Assembly (NCBI RefSeq): GCF_001677885.1
Contig: NZ_LOCQ01000052.1
Span: 62,001 to 126,000, forward strand
Reading direction: 5' to 3'
DNA: 64,000 nt
DNA from: Janthinobacterium psychrotolerans
Lineage (GTDB): Bacteria; Pseudomonadota; Gammaproteobacteria; Burkholderiales; Burkholderiaceae_D
The number at the start of each line of letters is the position of its first letter. Position 1 is the stretch's first letter. The notes beneath the pieces were generated by a model. The model ran no database searches. It saw only the letters and a program-made list of their open reading frames with translations, and was not told where the DNA came from. The translations under genes were made by a program, and so were the position numbers. Shown piece after piece: positions 36,981 to 46,423 of this stretch.

Positions 36981-39900
36981 ACAGCCAGTCATACAGCACC
37001 GGTATCAGGCCCAGTGTCACCAGCGTGCCCAGCGCCAGGCCGCCGATCATGCAGATCGCCATGCCGGTCCATAATGGTCCGCCAAACAGCATCAGCGGCA
37101 CCAGGCCCACGATGCATGTCAGCTTGGTCATCACGATCGGGCGCAAGCGCATCACGGCCGCCGAAATGACCGCCTCGCGCCGCGCCAGCCCGGTCGCCAG
37201 TTCGGCTTCGATGCGTTCGAGCAGCAGCACCGCGTTGTTGACAATGATGCCGGCCAGCGCCAGCAGGCCAAAGGTCGGCATGAAGCCGAACGGATGGCCC
37301 GTCAGCACCAGCGCCAGCGCGGCGCCGATCAGCACGAACGGAATGCTGCCGACGATGATCACCAGCTTGCGGAAGGAATCGAACTGCCAGATGAACAGCA
37401 GCAGGATCGCCACCAGCGCATGCGGCATGAATTCCATCAGCGCGTCGTTGGCGGCGGCCGTGTCTTCCAGCTCGCCACCGAGCTCGATGCGGTAGCCGGG
37501 CGGCAGCGGCAAGGCGGCGATATCGGGCGCCAGCTTTTGCACGATCTCGGCCGCCGTCAGGTGCGCATTATGGCCGCTGACGCTGATGGCGCGCGTCAGT
37601 TTGCGCCGCACGATCTTCGACGGCTCGCTGTCGCGCAGCACCGTGGCGATCGCACCCAGCGGCAGCGGCGCGGCGCCCGAGGCCGGATAAACCATGGTGT
37701 CGGCCGGGTTGCCCGCCGGCTGGCGCTCGGCGGCGTCGCCGCGCAGCACGATGGGCACCTGCTGGCCATCGTCGCGCACCTGCGACACGGCCACGCCGCT
37801 GTAGCGCAGCTGCAGCGCCTGCGCCACGTCCGCGCTGCTCGCCTGCGCACGCCGCGCCTTGAGCTGGTCCACCGCCACCGTGTAGCGCGGTATCCTGGCC
37901 TGCCAGTCATCCTGCACATCCTCGGTGCCGGGCAGCCGCTGCAGCAGCTTGCCGATCGCCGCGGCGCTCTCGCGCAGCACGGTTTCATCAGGACCCAGCA
38001 CGCGGTAGACCGCCACGCCGGCCTCGGTGGCGCCCAGCGAAAAACGCTTCGGTTCGGCGCGCACGGCAGGATAGTTCGCCAGCAGGTAGGCACGGGCCCG
38101 GCCGATCACCGCGTCGATGTCCGTATCGGGGCGCACGCTGACGGTAAAGTAGGCGATATTGGGACCGGGCAGCGGCGGATTGAGGCCCAGCAAAATACGC
38201 GGACCGCCGTCGGCCACGTAGCCGATGCTGCTGTCGACTTCCGGATTGACCTTGCGGTCGGCCAGCCAGCGACTGAGCGACCGCACCGTGCGCAGGGTCT
38301 CGCGCGCGTCGCTGCCCGGCTGCAGGGTGACGGGAATCTGGAACTGCAGCCGGTCGGACTTGGGCAGGAAGTCGTACGGCAGCTGCATCAGCACCGCCAG
38401 CGCGCCGGCCAGCAGCAGCGACATGACGCCCAGGTACAGCGCCTTGTGTTCGAGCAGCGCCTTGATCACGGTGCGGTATGCGCGATAGAAGCGGCTGTCG
38501 TAATGGGCGCCGCCATCGGCTGCGCCATGGGCGCGGGCGAAATACACGCACAGCAAGGGCGTCACGGTCACGCTCAGCAGCCAGGAGCCCAGCAGCGCGG
38601 TGGCCAGCACCAGCGCCAGCGAACGCAGGTATTCATTGGTGCTGGTCTGGCCGAAAAAGAACGGCGAAAAGGTCAGCACGATCACCAGCGAGGACGTCAG
38701 CAGCGGGATCGCCAGAGTGCGGCCCGCCTCTTCGCAGGCCAGGCTGCGCTCCTCGCCGGCAGCCAGCCGGCGCTCGATATCCTCGGCGATCACGATGCCA
38801 TTGTCGACCAGCAGGCCCAGCGCCAGGATGATGGCGGCGATCGATACCGTCTGCAGCTCGATGCCCAGCACGCGCATGGTGATCAAGGTGCCGAGGATGG
38901 TCAGCGGCACGATGGCGCCAACGATCAGCCCGGTGCGCCAGCCCAGGAACAGCATCACCACCGCCATCACGATCACGATGGTCTCGCCCATCACGTGGTG
39001 CATGCGGCCCATCTGGCGCTCGACGACGTCGGCCTGGAACGTCACCACATGCTGCTGGTAGCCCACCGGCAGCAATTGCGCCGTTTCGCCCAGTTTGGCG
39101 CGCAGCGCCTTGCCGAAACGCTCGATGCTGTAACCGGGCATCATCGACACGGCCACCACCACCGCCGGCTGGCCCTGGTAGATGGCGGCGCTGTCGGGCG
39201 GATCGGCCGGCAGCACGCGCACCTGCGCCAGTTGCGCCAGCGGCACTGCGCGGCTGGCGCCTGCGGCACCTGGAATACTGACCATGAAGCGCTCCAGGTC
39301 GGCCGCGCTGCGCACTTCACCGCTGGCCTCCACCGTCAGCGCCAGGCCGGCGGCCGCCACCAGGCCGCCCGGCTCGACCATGTTCTGGCTGCGCAGCTGC
39401 GCCGCAATGGCCTCGGGCGAAATGCCGGCCTCGGCCAGCCTGGCCCGCTCGAACGACACATAGACCCTTTCCTCCTGGGCGCCCGTCAGGCTGACCTTTT
39501 GCGTGCCGGGCAAGGCATACAGCTGTTCGCGCAGACGGCGCAGCGGCGCGCGCATCTCGCTCATGGAAAAGCCGGGCGCGGTGACGGCGATGGTGGCCAC
39601 CGCCACCCTGCCGAAATCATCGTCGACAAACGGTCCGATGCTGCCGGCCGGCAAAGCCGCGCTGGCCTCGGCGGCCTTGGCACGCACGCGCTGCCACAAG
39701 GCCGGCAAATCCTGCACGTCATCGTACGCAGTCAGCTGGATGATGGCGCTGCCGGGGCGCACCACGGTCGAGAGGGTCTTGATGCCGGCGATCTCGCGCA
39801 GGCTTTCCTCGACCGGACGGGCGACCAGCGCTTCGATGCGCTCGCTGCCCATGCCCGGATTGGCGATCGACACCAGTGCCTCGCGCACCGTGATCGACGG

Positions 39901-40047
39901 TTCTTCCTGCGATGGAAAATTGAGAAAGGCGGCGATGCCGCCCAGCAGCACCAGCACCGCGCCGAACAGGGTCAGGCGGCGGTGGCCCAGTGCGAAACGG
40001 GTCAGGTTCAGGCTCATGGCCGGCTTGATATTGTGCTTCAGATTCAT
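36919..40047 (-). CDS. Efflux RND transporter permease subunit
   Basis: 1042 residues, the full RND size. Twelve membrane helices and two large periplasmic loops are expected. The N-terminal FALGHRRLTLFGAVLVLLGGIAAF is TM1. TM4 carries the proton-relay Asp as LLVDNGIVI, Asp415 followed by Asn416, where AcrB has two aspartates. It uses proton influx to drive substrates into the outer-membrane channel. GGAGG-type ribosome binding is strong before the ATG, and the start overlaps the adaptor stop (ATGA). The substrate cannot be read, though organic toxicants rather than metals are likely. Confidence 0.92.
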   Translation of the reverse strand: MNLKHNIKPAMSLNLTRFALGHRRLTLFGAVLVLLGGIAAFLNFPSQEEPSITVREALVSIANPGMGSERIEALVARPVEESLREIAGIKTLSTVVRPGSAIIQLTAYDDVQDLPALWQRVRAKAAEASAALPAGSIGPFVDDDFGRVAVATIAVTAPGFSMSEMRAPLRRLREQLYALPGTQKVSLTGAQEERVYVSFERARLAEAGISPEAIAAQLRSQNMVEPGGLVAAAGLALTVEASGEVRSAADLERFMVSIPGAAGASRAVPLAQLAQVRVLPADPPDSAAIYQGQPAVVVAVSMMPGYSIERFGKALRAKLGETAQLLPVGYQQHVVTFQADVVERQMGRMHHVMGETIVIVMAVVMLFLGWRTGLIVGAIVPLTILGTLITMRVLGIELQTVSIAAIILALGLLVDNGIVIAEDIERRLAAGEERSLACEEAGRTLAIPLLTSSLVIVLTFSPFFFGQTSTNEYLRSLALVLATALLGSWLLSVTVTPLLCVYFARAHGAADGGAHYDSRFYRAYRTVIKALLEHKALYLGVMSLLLAGALAVLMQLPYDFLPKSDRLQFQIPVTLQPGSDARETLRTVRSLSRWLADRKVNPEVDSSIGYVADGGPRILLGLNPPLPGPNIAYFTVSVRPDTDIDAVIGRARAYLLANYPAVRAEPKRFSLGATEAGVAVYRVLGPDETVLRESAAAIGKLLQRLPGTEDVQDDWQARIPRYTVAVDQLKARRAQASSADVAQALQLRYSGVAVSQVRDDGQQVPIVLRGDAAERQPAGNPADTMVYPASGAAPLPLGAIATVLRDSEPSKIVRRKLTRAISVSGHNAHLTAAEIVQKLAPDIAALPLPPGYRIELGGELEDTAAANDALMEFMPHALVAILLLFIWQFDSFRKLVIIVGSIPFVLIGAALALVLTGHPFGFMPTFGLLALAGIIVNNAVLLLERIEAELATGLARREAVISAAVMRLRPIVMTKLTCIVGLVPLMLFGGPLWTGMAICMIGGLALGTLVTLGLIPVLYDWLFSLRLRRAAAVPPPAPAAGG

Positions 40048-41150
40048 TGCGCCTCCTTTTCATTGAGCCGTGACGCGCCCTGGTATGGCGTGACCTTCTG
40101 GCCGTCGCCGAGGAAGGCGGCGCCGGCGGCCGCCACCTGCTCGCCCGCCACCAGGCCGGCGGTGACCTGTATCCGGTCGCCGTCGATACGGCCCAGGCTG
40201 ACCTGGCGCTGACGCACCATGGCGCCGGCAGGCTGATACACAAACACCTTGCCAGCGGCTCCCTGCACGGCGGGCAAGACTGCCGCCAATGGCACGCTCA
40301 GGCCGGGCGCCGCCGCTGCCGGCAAGTCCAGCAGCAGGTTTTCACCGCTGCGCAGCGCGGCCGGCCGCCGCTCGACATTGAAAATCACCTGCACTGCGGC
40401 GCCGCTTTCCAGGCGGCTCGCGATCGCATCCGTACGCAGCGGCCAAGGCCGGCCTGCGCTGTCGCGCGCCTCGACCCTGGCGCCGGGGCGCAGCAGCGCC
40501 GCCTGCGCCGGCGGCAGCAGCGCCACCGCCTGGGCCTGGCCTGCGCCTTCGAGCTGCAGCACGGCCTGGCCGGGCGCCGCCTCGGCCTGCGGCTGTATCA
40601 AACGTGCCACCACGCTGGCGTCGAACGGCGCGCGCAACTCGGTCAGCCGCTGCGTGCGCGCAGCCAGCGCGCGTTCCGAGCGTGCCACCTGCAACTGCGC
40701 CTGCGCCGCTTCGAGCGCCGTACGGGCGGTGCTCAAGCCCGCTTGCGCAATGGCGCCATCATCGAACATGGCCTGCTGCTGGCGCATGTGCGCCTGGCGC
40801 TCCTGCAGCTGGACCTCGGCGGCGCTGACATTGGCGGCCGCCTGGACGGCGCGCTGGCGCGGCGCTTCGGCGTCCAGCCGCGCCAGCAGCTGGCCTTTGC
40901 GCACGCTGCTGCCCACGTCGACCAGGATGGCGGTGACGCGGCCGCCCGCTTCGAACCCGAGCTCGGCGCGCTCGCGCTGGCGCACCACGGCGCTGTAGCG
41001 TAGCTGGGCCGACGGCGCATCGGCGCCCACGGTTTCAAGCTTGACGGCGCGCATGGGCGCAGCCGTTGGTGCGGCGTCACCGCCGCAGGCGCACAGGGCG
41101 CTGGCCAGCAGCAGGCTGCCGGCGAGGGAATGGAGTGTATTGACTTGCAT
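40044..41150 (-). CDS. RND efflux periplasmic adaptor subunit (lipoprotein)
   Basis: 368 residues from the ATG at 41150, which opens a lipoprotein signal ending in ALCACGG; the -2 position is Cys, unusual for a lipobox. Next come the barrel-sandwich hybrid lipoyl half (AGGRVTAILVDVGSSVRKGQLLARLD), an alpha-helical hairpin rich in Ala, Gln and Arg, the second lipoyl half, and beta-barrel and membrane-proximal domains. It bridges the inner-membrane pump and outer-membrane channel. Its TGA overlaps the RND start by 4 bp. An in-frame ATG lies 36 bp upstream. Confidence 0.9.
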   Translation of the reverse strand: MQVNTLHSLAGSLLLASALCACGGDAAPTAAPMRAVKLETVGADAPSAQLRYSAVVRQRERAELGFEAGGRVTAILVDVGSSVRKGQLLARLDAEAPRQRAVQAAANVSAAEVQLQERQAHMRQQQAMFDDGAIAQAGLSTARTALEAAQAQLQVARSERALAARTQRLTELRAPFDASVVARLIQPQAEAAPGQAVLQLEGAGQAQAVALLPPAQAALLRPGARVEARDSAGRPWPLRTDAIASRLESGAAVQVIFNVERRPAALRSGENLLLDLPAAAAPGLSVPLAAVLPAVQGAAGKVFVYQPAGAMVRQRQVSLGRIDGDRIQVTAGLVAGEQVAAAGAAFLGDGQKVTPYQGASRLNEKEAQ

Positions 41151-41189
41151 GGGCTGGTCTTGCGGCCGCTTGCGCGCCGCATTCATGGA

Positions 41190-42029
41190 TTAATAGGTGT
41201 AAGTGATGGCAGCCGTCGACGCCACCCCCGAATGACGGGCGATGGGGCCATCGCTGACCTTGCCCGGGTACCGCGTGGCCGTGAGCTGCAGCGAACTGCC
41301 CCAGTGGGCATCGAAGACATGCTCCCAGGTGGCGCCGACCGACCAGGCATGCAGGCCGCTGCCGGGCGCAAACGGCGCAAAGCCGGTGCGCGCCGCCTGC
41401 TGCGCCGTCACGCCGAAATACGCCTGGTTGTAGCGCGCGTCGCCCCACCAGGTATCGGCATTGATCACCACCGCATCCGCGGCGGCCTTGAACACATTCT
41501 GCTCCAGGCCAAGCCGGTAGCGGTTGCGGCGCGCGCCATCGCGCAGCGCCAGTTCGGCTTCGGCGCTGGCCGACAGCGAGGGCGTGAGCTGGGCCATGAC
41601 CAGGGTCCTGGCCGTCACAGAGCCGGGCACCTCGCCCATGCCGGCCAGGCGCGCACTGCCCGGCCGGCTGTCGCTGTCGCGCTCGAGCCGCCCGAGGTCG
41701 TACCAGATGGACTGCGACAGATACAAGTTCTGATGCAAGGGGAACTGCAGGCCCACGCCGCGCGCCGTATCGGCGAACAGCACGCCCTTTTGATACGACA
41801 GCACCGGCAGCGGCTGCACGCGCCCGCTTGCCGCGCCCTGGTAGCGCGGGCCGTAGCCCACGCCCACGCCGAGCACCAGTTCGGATGGCGTGCCGAACAG
41901 GTCGCGCCAGCGGCTGGCGCCAGCATCGGCAGAGGACGGGGCGGCGTCCGACCATGGCGCAGCGTGGGCGGCCGGCAGCGCCATGGTCGACGCGAACAAA
42001 TATGCCAAATACTTCGGGGTGTGTTTCAT
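41190..42029 (-). CDS. MipA/OmpV family outer membrane protein
   Basis: 279 residues with a signal peptide to about residue 22 (AHA). The mature part is a small beta-barrel of the MipA/OmpV family, with GVGVGYGPRYQGA near the start, YQKGVLFADTARGVGLQF, and a terminal strand ending ITYTY. It lies inside the efflux operon between the outer-membrane factor and the adaptor. MipA homologues in Pseudomonas help a two-component system (ParRS) sense cationic peptides; a similar sensing role beside this operon's two-component system is an inference. The spacing is 16 bp to the outer-membrane factor and 39 bp to the adaptor. Confidence 0.87.
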   Translation of the reverse strand: MKHTPKYLAYLFASTMALPAAHAAPWSDAAPSSADAGASRWRDLFGTPSELVLGVGVGYGPRYQGAASGRVQPLPVLSYQKGVLFADTARGVGLQFPLHQNLYLSQSIWYDLGRLERDSDSRPGSARLAGMGEVPGSVTARTLVMAQLTPSLSASAEAELALRDGARRNRYRLGLEQNVFKAAADAVVINADTWWGDARYNQAYFGVTAQQAARTGFAPFAPGSGLHAWSVGATWEHVFDAHWGSSLQLTATRYPGKVSDGPIARHSGVASTAAITYTY

Positions 42030-42045
42030 GATCGGTTTCGTCCTG

Positions 42046-43491
42046 TCAAAGTGCTGTGGGTAGAGCAACGCCATAAAAAGCCTGGAACAACGCGATGCGG
42101 CTGACCATGAGGTCGCGCCGCGCCTGCTGGTAGTCGAGCGCCAGCTGGCCGGCGTCGATGCGTTCGGCCAGCAGGTCCTGGCGCGCAGCCAGGCCCTGCG
42201 CCGTGCGGCGTGTCGCGCGTTCGATGCGCACGCCTGCCAGGCGGTGCTGCTCGCGCAGGCGCTGCTCGCCGAGCAGCGCGGTTGCATGCGTATCGAGGGC
42301 GTCGCCCACTTCGCGAAACGCCGCTTCGATGGTTTTTTCGTAGGCGATGACGCCGGCCTGCTTGCGGGTTATGGCCAGGTCCAGGTTGGCCTGGTTGCGG
42401 CCGGCGTCGAATACCGGCAGCAGCAGTTCGGGCGCGAACGACCACATGCCGCTGCCGGCCTTGAACAGGCCATCGAGGGCGCTGCTGGCGCTGCCGATCG
42501 AGGTACTGAGCCGTATCATCGGAAAAAAGGCGGCGCGCGCGGCGCCGATATCGGCGTTGGCGGCGCGCAGGTCGGCTTCGGCCTGGCGGATATCGGGCCG
42601 CTGCAGCAGCAGCTGCGACGGCAGCTCGGCGATGCCTGGCAGCGGCTGACCGGCCGCGAGCGCCATGGCCGCCGCCTCGGGCGCCTGCTCGCCAGCCAGC
42701 AGCCGCAGCGCGCGGCGCACCGCCCGCACCTGGTCGCCCGCCTGCCGCGCCGCCAGGTTGGCCTGTTCGGCGCGCAGGCGCTGCAGCTGCAGCTGGTCTG
42801 GCGAGATCAGGCCGACTTGCGCCTGGCGCGTGGCGAACGCCAGCAGGGCCGCGGTGTCGGCGTCGATCGCCTGCCACTGCGCGTGCGCCTGGGCCGCAAA
42901 GCCGTACAAGGCCCAGGTACGCAGCACTTCGGCCAGCAGCGCGCCGCGCGCCGCTTCGCGCCCGGCGTCGCTGGCCAGCAGGCGCTCGCTGGCGGCGCCC
43001 GACAAGGATTTGAGGCGGCCGAAAAAATCGAGCTCATGGCTGTTCACGCCAACGCCGGCGCTGTAGATATTCTGCCCGTAGCGTTCCTGCATGGCCGCAT
43101 TGTCGAAGTGCTGTCGGTTGGCCTGCGCCTGCACGCCGATGGACGGCAGGCGCGCGGCGCGCTCGATGCGGTACTGGGCGCGCGCCTGCTCGACCTGCAA
43201 GGCGGCCAGCCGGTAGTCGGCGTTGTGCGCAAGTGCGCGCCGCAGCAGCGGCGCGAGATCCTGGCCAGGCGACAGCCCGCCGATAAAGCTGCGCTCCTGG
43301 CCGTTCAAGGCAGGCAGCTGCCCGTCCGGCGGGAGCTCTGGCGCGGTGCCCAGGGGCTGGGCCAGGGTCGCCGGCAGCGCGACCACCGGGCGCTCGTAAG
43401 CCGGCGCCATGGAGCAGCCGCCGATGCCGCAGGCAACTGCCATCGAAAGCGTCAGCCGCAAGCTGAAATTGTGCGAAAATTGAAAAGACAT
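42046..43491 (-). CDS. Efflux outer membrane factor (NodT/OprM family lipoprotein)
   Basis: 481 residues from the ATG at 43491. The lipobox GIGGC places lipidated Cys26. Two outer-membrane-efflux repeats follow, each with long heptad-like Ala/Gln/Arg-rich helices and a membrane strand; [33 protein letters not shown] is the typical central hallmark of NodT-family members. It forms the trimeric exit channel of the pump. It is the first gene of the operon, divergent from the response regulator with 79 bp between starts. Confidence 0.92.
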   Translation of the reverse strand: [481 protein letters not shown]

Positions 43492-43570
43492 GCTGGTCAC
43501 CGGGTTGTTACATCAACGGCGGCCATCTTCGCTCCCGTTCATCAAGAGACGTTTCGGGTTTTATTTGGAT

Positions 43571-44284
43571 TTGATTAAGAAGCCTGCCTTGAACTACGCC
43601 CGACAAAAAATTCTCGTCGTCGAGGATCACCTCGACAGCGCCAGCGTGCTCGAAGGCTATCTGCTGAAAGACGGCTTCGAGGTGCGCATTGCGGCCGATG
43701 GCGCGCTGGCGCTGGAGATGCACGCGCAGTGGCAGCCGGACCTGATCCTGCTCGACGTGATGCTGCCCAGGATCAGCGGCACCGACGTGCTGGCGGCCGT
43801 GCGCCGTATCGGCGATACGCCCATCATCATGGTCACCGCAGTGGGCGACGAGTCGGACAAGCTCGGTGCGCTGCGCTATGGCGCCGACGACTATGTGGTC
43901 AAGCCCTACAGCCCGAAAGAGGTGGTGGTGCGCGTGCACGCCGTGCTGCGCCGCAGCCGCCCGACGCAACTGGCCGGCAAGCTGCTGCGCCATGGCCTGC
44001 TGACGGTCGATACCGACGCCGTGCAGGCCAGCGTCAGCGATGGCGAAGGCCAGGCCAGCATGCTGACCTTGACGCCAGCCGAATTCAACCTGCTGGCCAG
44101 GTTCGTGCGCACGCCATCGAAAGCGTTTACGCGCCAGGAACTGCTGGACGTGTGCAACCCGGACAGCGATGCGCTCGAACGGGTGGTCGACGTGCATATC
44201 TTCAATTTGCGGCGCAAGCTGGGGCAGCACGGCATCGACGGCGTGCTGCTGACGGTGCGCGGCTTTGGCTACCGCTACCAATGA
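43571..44284 (+). CDS. OmpR-family response regulator
   Basis: 237 residues from a TTG at 43571; a second TTG at 43589 and a far upstream ATG at 43490 are alternatives, the last overlapping the divergent gene. The receiver domain has the acidic pair ED at 18-19, the phosphoacceptor Asp62 in LILLDVMLP and the Lys in VVKPY. The winged-helix DNA-binding domain ends with VDVHIFNLRRKLG and LTVRGFGYRY, the OmpR/PhoB signature. Its stop overlaps the histidine kinase start (ATGA), and it is divergent from the efflux operon, which it presumably controls. Confidence 0.92.
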   Translation: MIKKPALNYARQKILVVEDHLDSASVLEGYLLKDGFEVRIAADGALALEMHAQWQPDLILLDVMLPRISGTDVLAAVRRIGDTPIIMVTAVGDESDKLGALRYGADDYVVKPYSPKEVVVRVHAVLRRSRPTQLAGKLLRHGLLTVDTDAVQASVSDGEGQASMLTLTPAEFNLLARFVRTPSKAFTRQELLDVCNPDSDALERVVDVHIFNLRRKLGQHGIDGVLLTVRGFGYRYQ

Positions 44285-45498
44285 AGGCCGGCACTTCCGG
44301 GCGCGGCGAGCCGATCAGCGCGCCGCTGTGGTGGTGGGTGGGCCTGCGCATGAGCGCACTGGCGGTCGGCGCCGTGCTGGCCATCGCGGCCGGCATGTGG
44401 CTGTATTTCCAGCTCGACGACGAGCGCCTGCTGCGCAAGATGCCGGTGGCCGAGCGCCAGGAGTTCGAACAGCTGCGCCTGCATCCGAAGCAGAATGAAG
44501 CGCGCCTGTGGCAGCTGATCCAGAAGCAGGGCCCGGCCAACCGCTTCCTGCCGGGCCTGGCCAATCCGGACTGGATCGCGCTGCTGGTGATGGTGGCAGC
44601 GACGGTGCCGGTGCTGGTGCTGCTGGGACTATGGACGGCGCGCCCGCTGTCGCGCCAGTTCACCCGTGTTGCCGACGCGGCGCGCAGTGTCAGCCATGGC
44701 GACTTCGCCACGCGCGTGGGCGTCACAAAGGCCGCGCCGCAGGAGCTGACGGAACTGGCCAACAACTTCAACGACATGACGATGCGGCTGCAGCAGTATG
44801 AACGCGAAGTGCGCGCCTCGAGCGCCGTGCTGGCGCATGAATTGCGCACGCCGCTGAACGCCGCCATGGGCCGCGTGCAGGGCATGCTCGACGGCGTGTT
44901 TCCGCTGGAAGCGGCGCAATTGCAGGCCGTGCACCGGCAGCTCGACGAAATCAACCGCCTGATCAGCGACCTGTACCTGGTATCGCTGGCGCGCGCCGGG
45001 CAGCTGGTGCTCGAACGCGAAGTATTTTGCCTGCGCGAGCTGCTGGCCGAGCGCCTGGGCTGGATTGCGCCGCGCCTGCAGCAGGCCGGCATGCTGCTGC
45101 TCTGGCCCGAGGCGACCGCCCTCACCGTCCATGCCGACCGTGGCCGCATCGGCCAGCTGCTGTCCGTCCTGCTCGACAATGTGCTGCGCTACGCGGCCGA
45201 TGGCAAGCTGATGGAGATTACCGCACGGCGCGTCGGAACCATGGTGGAAATCTGCGTCGGCGATCGTGGCGCAGGCGTGGCTGAAGACCAGCTACCAGCC
45301 ATGCTGGACCGCTTCTGGCGCGCCGAACGCTCGCGCGCGCGCGATTGCGGCGGCAGCGGCCTGGGGCTGGCGATCGCCGCCGCCATCTGCCAGGCGCATG
45401 GCGGCGACCTGGCCTGCCGCAACCGGCAAGGCGGCGGCCTGGCGGTAACGGCGCGCCTGCCTACAGCTTTTGCTGCAGGAACTCCAGGAAGCAGCTGA
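44281..45498 (+). CDS. Sensor histidine kinase
   Basis: 405 residues. TM1 spans about 25-44 and TM2 99-119, enclosing a small periplasmic domain of about 54 residues, too small for a classic ligand-binding fold. HAMP covers 120-172. The dimerisation helix holds the phosphoacceptor His186 in LAHELRTPLN. The ATPase has the N-box LLDNVLRYAADG, G1 VGDRGAGV and G2 GGSGLGLAIA. It is cotranslated with the response regulator (4-bp overlap). Its 3' end overlaps the convergent LysR gene by 38 bp. The small sensor domain would fit signal relay through a partner such as MipA. Confidence 0.92.
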   Translation: MKAGTSGRGEPISAPLWWWVGLRMSALAVGAVLAIAAGMWLYFQLDDERLLRKMPVAERQEFEQLRLHPKQNEARLWQLIQKQGPANRFLPGLANPDWIALLVMVAATVPVLVLLGLWTARPLSRQFTRVADAARSVSHGDFATRVGVTKAAPQELTELANNFNDMTMRLQQYEREVRASSAVLAHELRTPLNAAMGRVQGMLDGVFPLEAAQLQAVHRQLDEINRLISDLYLVSLARAGQLVLEREVFCLRELLAERLGWIAPRLQQAGMLLLWPEATALTVHADRGRIGQLLSVLLDNVLRYAADGKLMEITARRVGTMVEICVGDRGAGVAEDQLPAMLDRFWRAERSRARDCGGSGLGLAIAAAICQAHGGDLACRNRQGGGLAVTARLPTAFAAGTPGSS

Positions 45499-46342
45499 TG
45501 CGCTGCGCCAGCTGCGTGTTGCGGTAGTAGACGGCGTGGATCTGCTGGCGGTAGCCGGTGTAGTACGGCTGCAGCACTTTCACCAGCCGCCCGGCGGCGA
45601 TATCGCCCTTCGTCATGAAGTCCGACAAACACACGATGCCCTGGTCGCGCAGCGCCAGTTGGCGCAGGGTTTCGCCGCTGGAGGCGGCCAGCGCCGGCAC
45701 GATCTGCAGGCTGTTGCCGGCCTCGTGGCGCAGCGGCCAGCAGTTGCCCAGGTCGTATTGGGCAAAACCGAGCAGTGCGTGATGCGCCAGGTCTTCCGGC
45801 GTGGCCGGTTCTCCGTGGCGCGCCAGGTAGGCCGGCGTGGCCAGCAGGTGCAGCGGGCTGGCGCTCAAGGCGCGCGCATGCAGGGTGGAGTCGGCCAGCG
45901 CGCCGATGCGAATGGCGATGTCGGTGCGGTGTTCGAGCAGGTCGGCGATCTGGTCGTTGCTGGTCAGCTCCAGGCGAATTTCCGGGTAGATGGCGCGAAA
46001 CTCGGCCACGTGCGGCACCACGCAGTGCAGCATGAACGGCGAGGCCGCATCGACGCACAGGCGCCCGGCCGGCTTCTGGCGGCGGATGCGGATCGATTCT
46101 TCCACCTCTTCCATCGAGGCCAGGATGGCGCGCGCGCGGGCCAGGAACAACTGCCCTTCTTCCGTCAGCTCCATGCGCCGCGTGGTACGTGTGAGCAAGG
46201 ACGTGGCCAGCTTGTCTTCCAGCCGCGACAGCGCCCGGCTCACGCCCGAGGTGGTTTGCCCCAGGTGCACGGCGGCGGCGCTCAGGGTGCCGCTGTCGAT
46301 GACGGTGACGAAGATTTTCAGGTCGTCCGAGTTGATGTCCAT
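45461..46342 (-). CDS. LysR-family transcriptional regulator
   Basis: 293 residues from the ATG at 46342. The N-terminal winged helix reads LKIFVTVIDSGTLSAAAVHLGQTTSGVSRALSRLEDKL, the standard LysR DNA-binding domain, and is followed by a linker helix and the periplasmic-binding-protein-like effector domain (about 90-290), containing LRLDxxSP-type segments such as RLCVDAASPFML. The LysR target is unknown; the neighbouring genes do not suggest one. It converges on the histidine kinase gene with a 38-bp overlap. Confidence 0.9.
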   Translation of the reverse strand: MDINSDDLKIFVTVIDSGTLSAAAVHLGQTTSGVSRALSRLEDKLATSLLTRTTRRMELTEEGQLFLARARAILASMEEVEESIRIRRQKPAGRLCVDAASPFMLHCVVPHVAEFRAIYPEIRLELTSNDQIADLLEHRTDIAIRIGALADSTLHARALSASPLHLLATPAYLARHGEPATPEDLAHHALLGFAQYDLGNCWPLRHEAGNSLQIVPALAASSGETLRQLALRDQGIVCLSDFMTKGDIAAGRLVKVLQPYYTGYRQQIHAVYYRNTQLAQRISCFLEFLQQKL

Positions 46343-46423
46343 TCTTGCCCTTGTTTCACAGATCAGGGCATTATAATGGAATGGTGGCAATAGTCCGGCC
46401 AGATGCCGGGTTTGCCTTCTACA

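Noticed and set aside
37294-40212. Long forward open frame opposite the RND pump (about 970 codons)
   Set aside because: It is the reverse complement of a clear RND transporter with all family features. The His/Gln/Arg-rich composition and lack of motifs mark it as a shadow.
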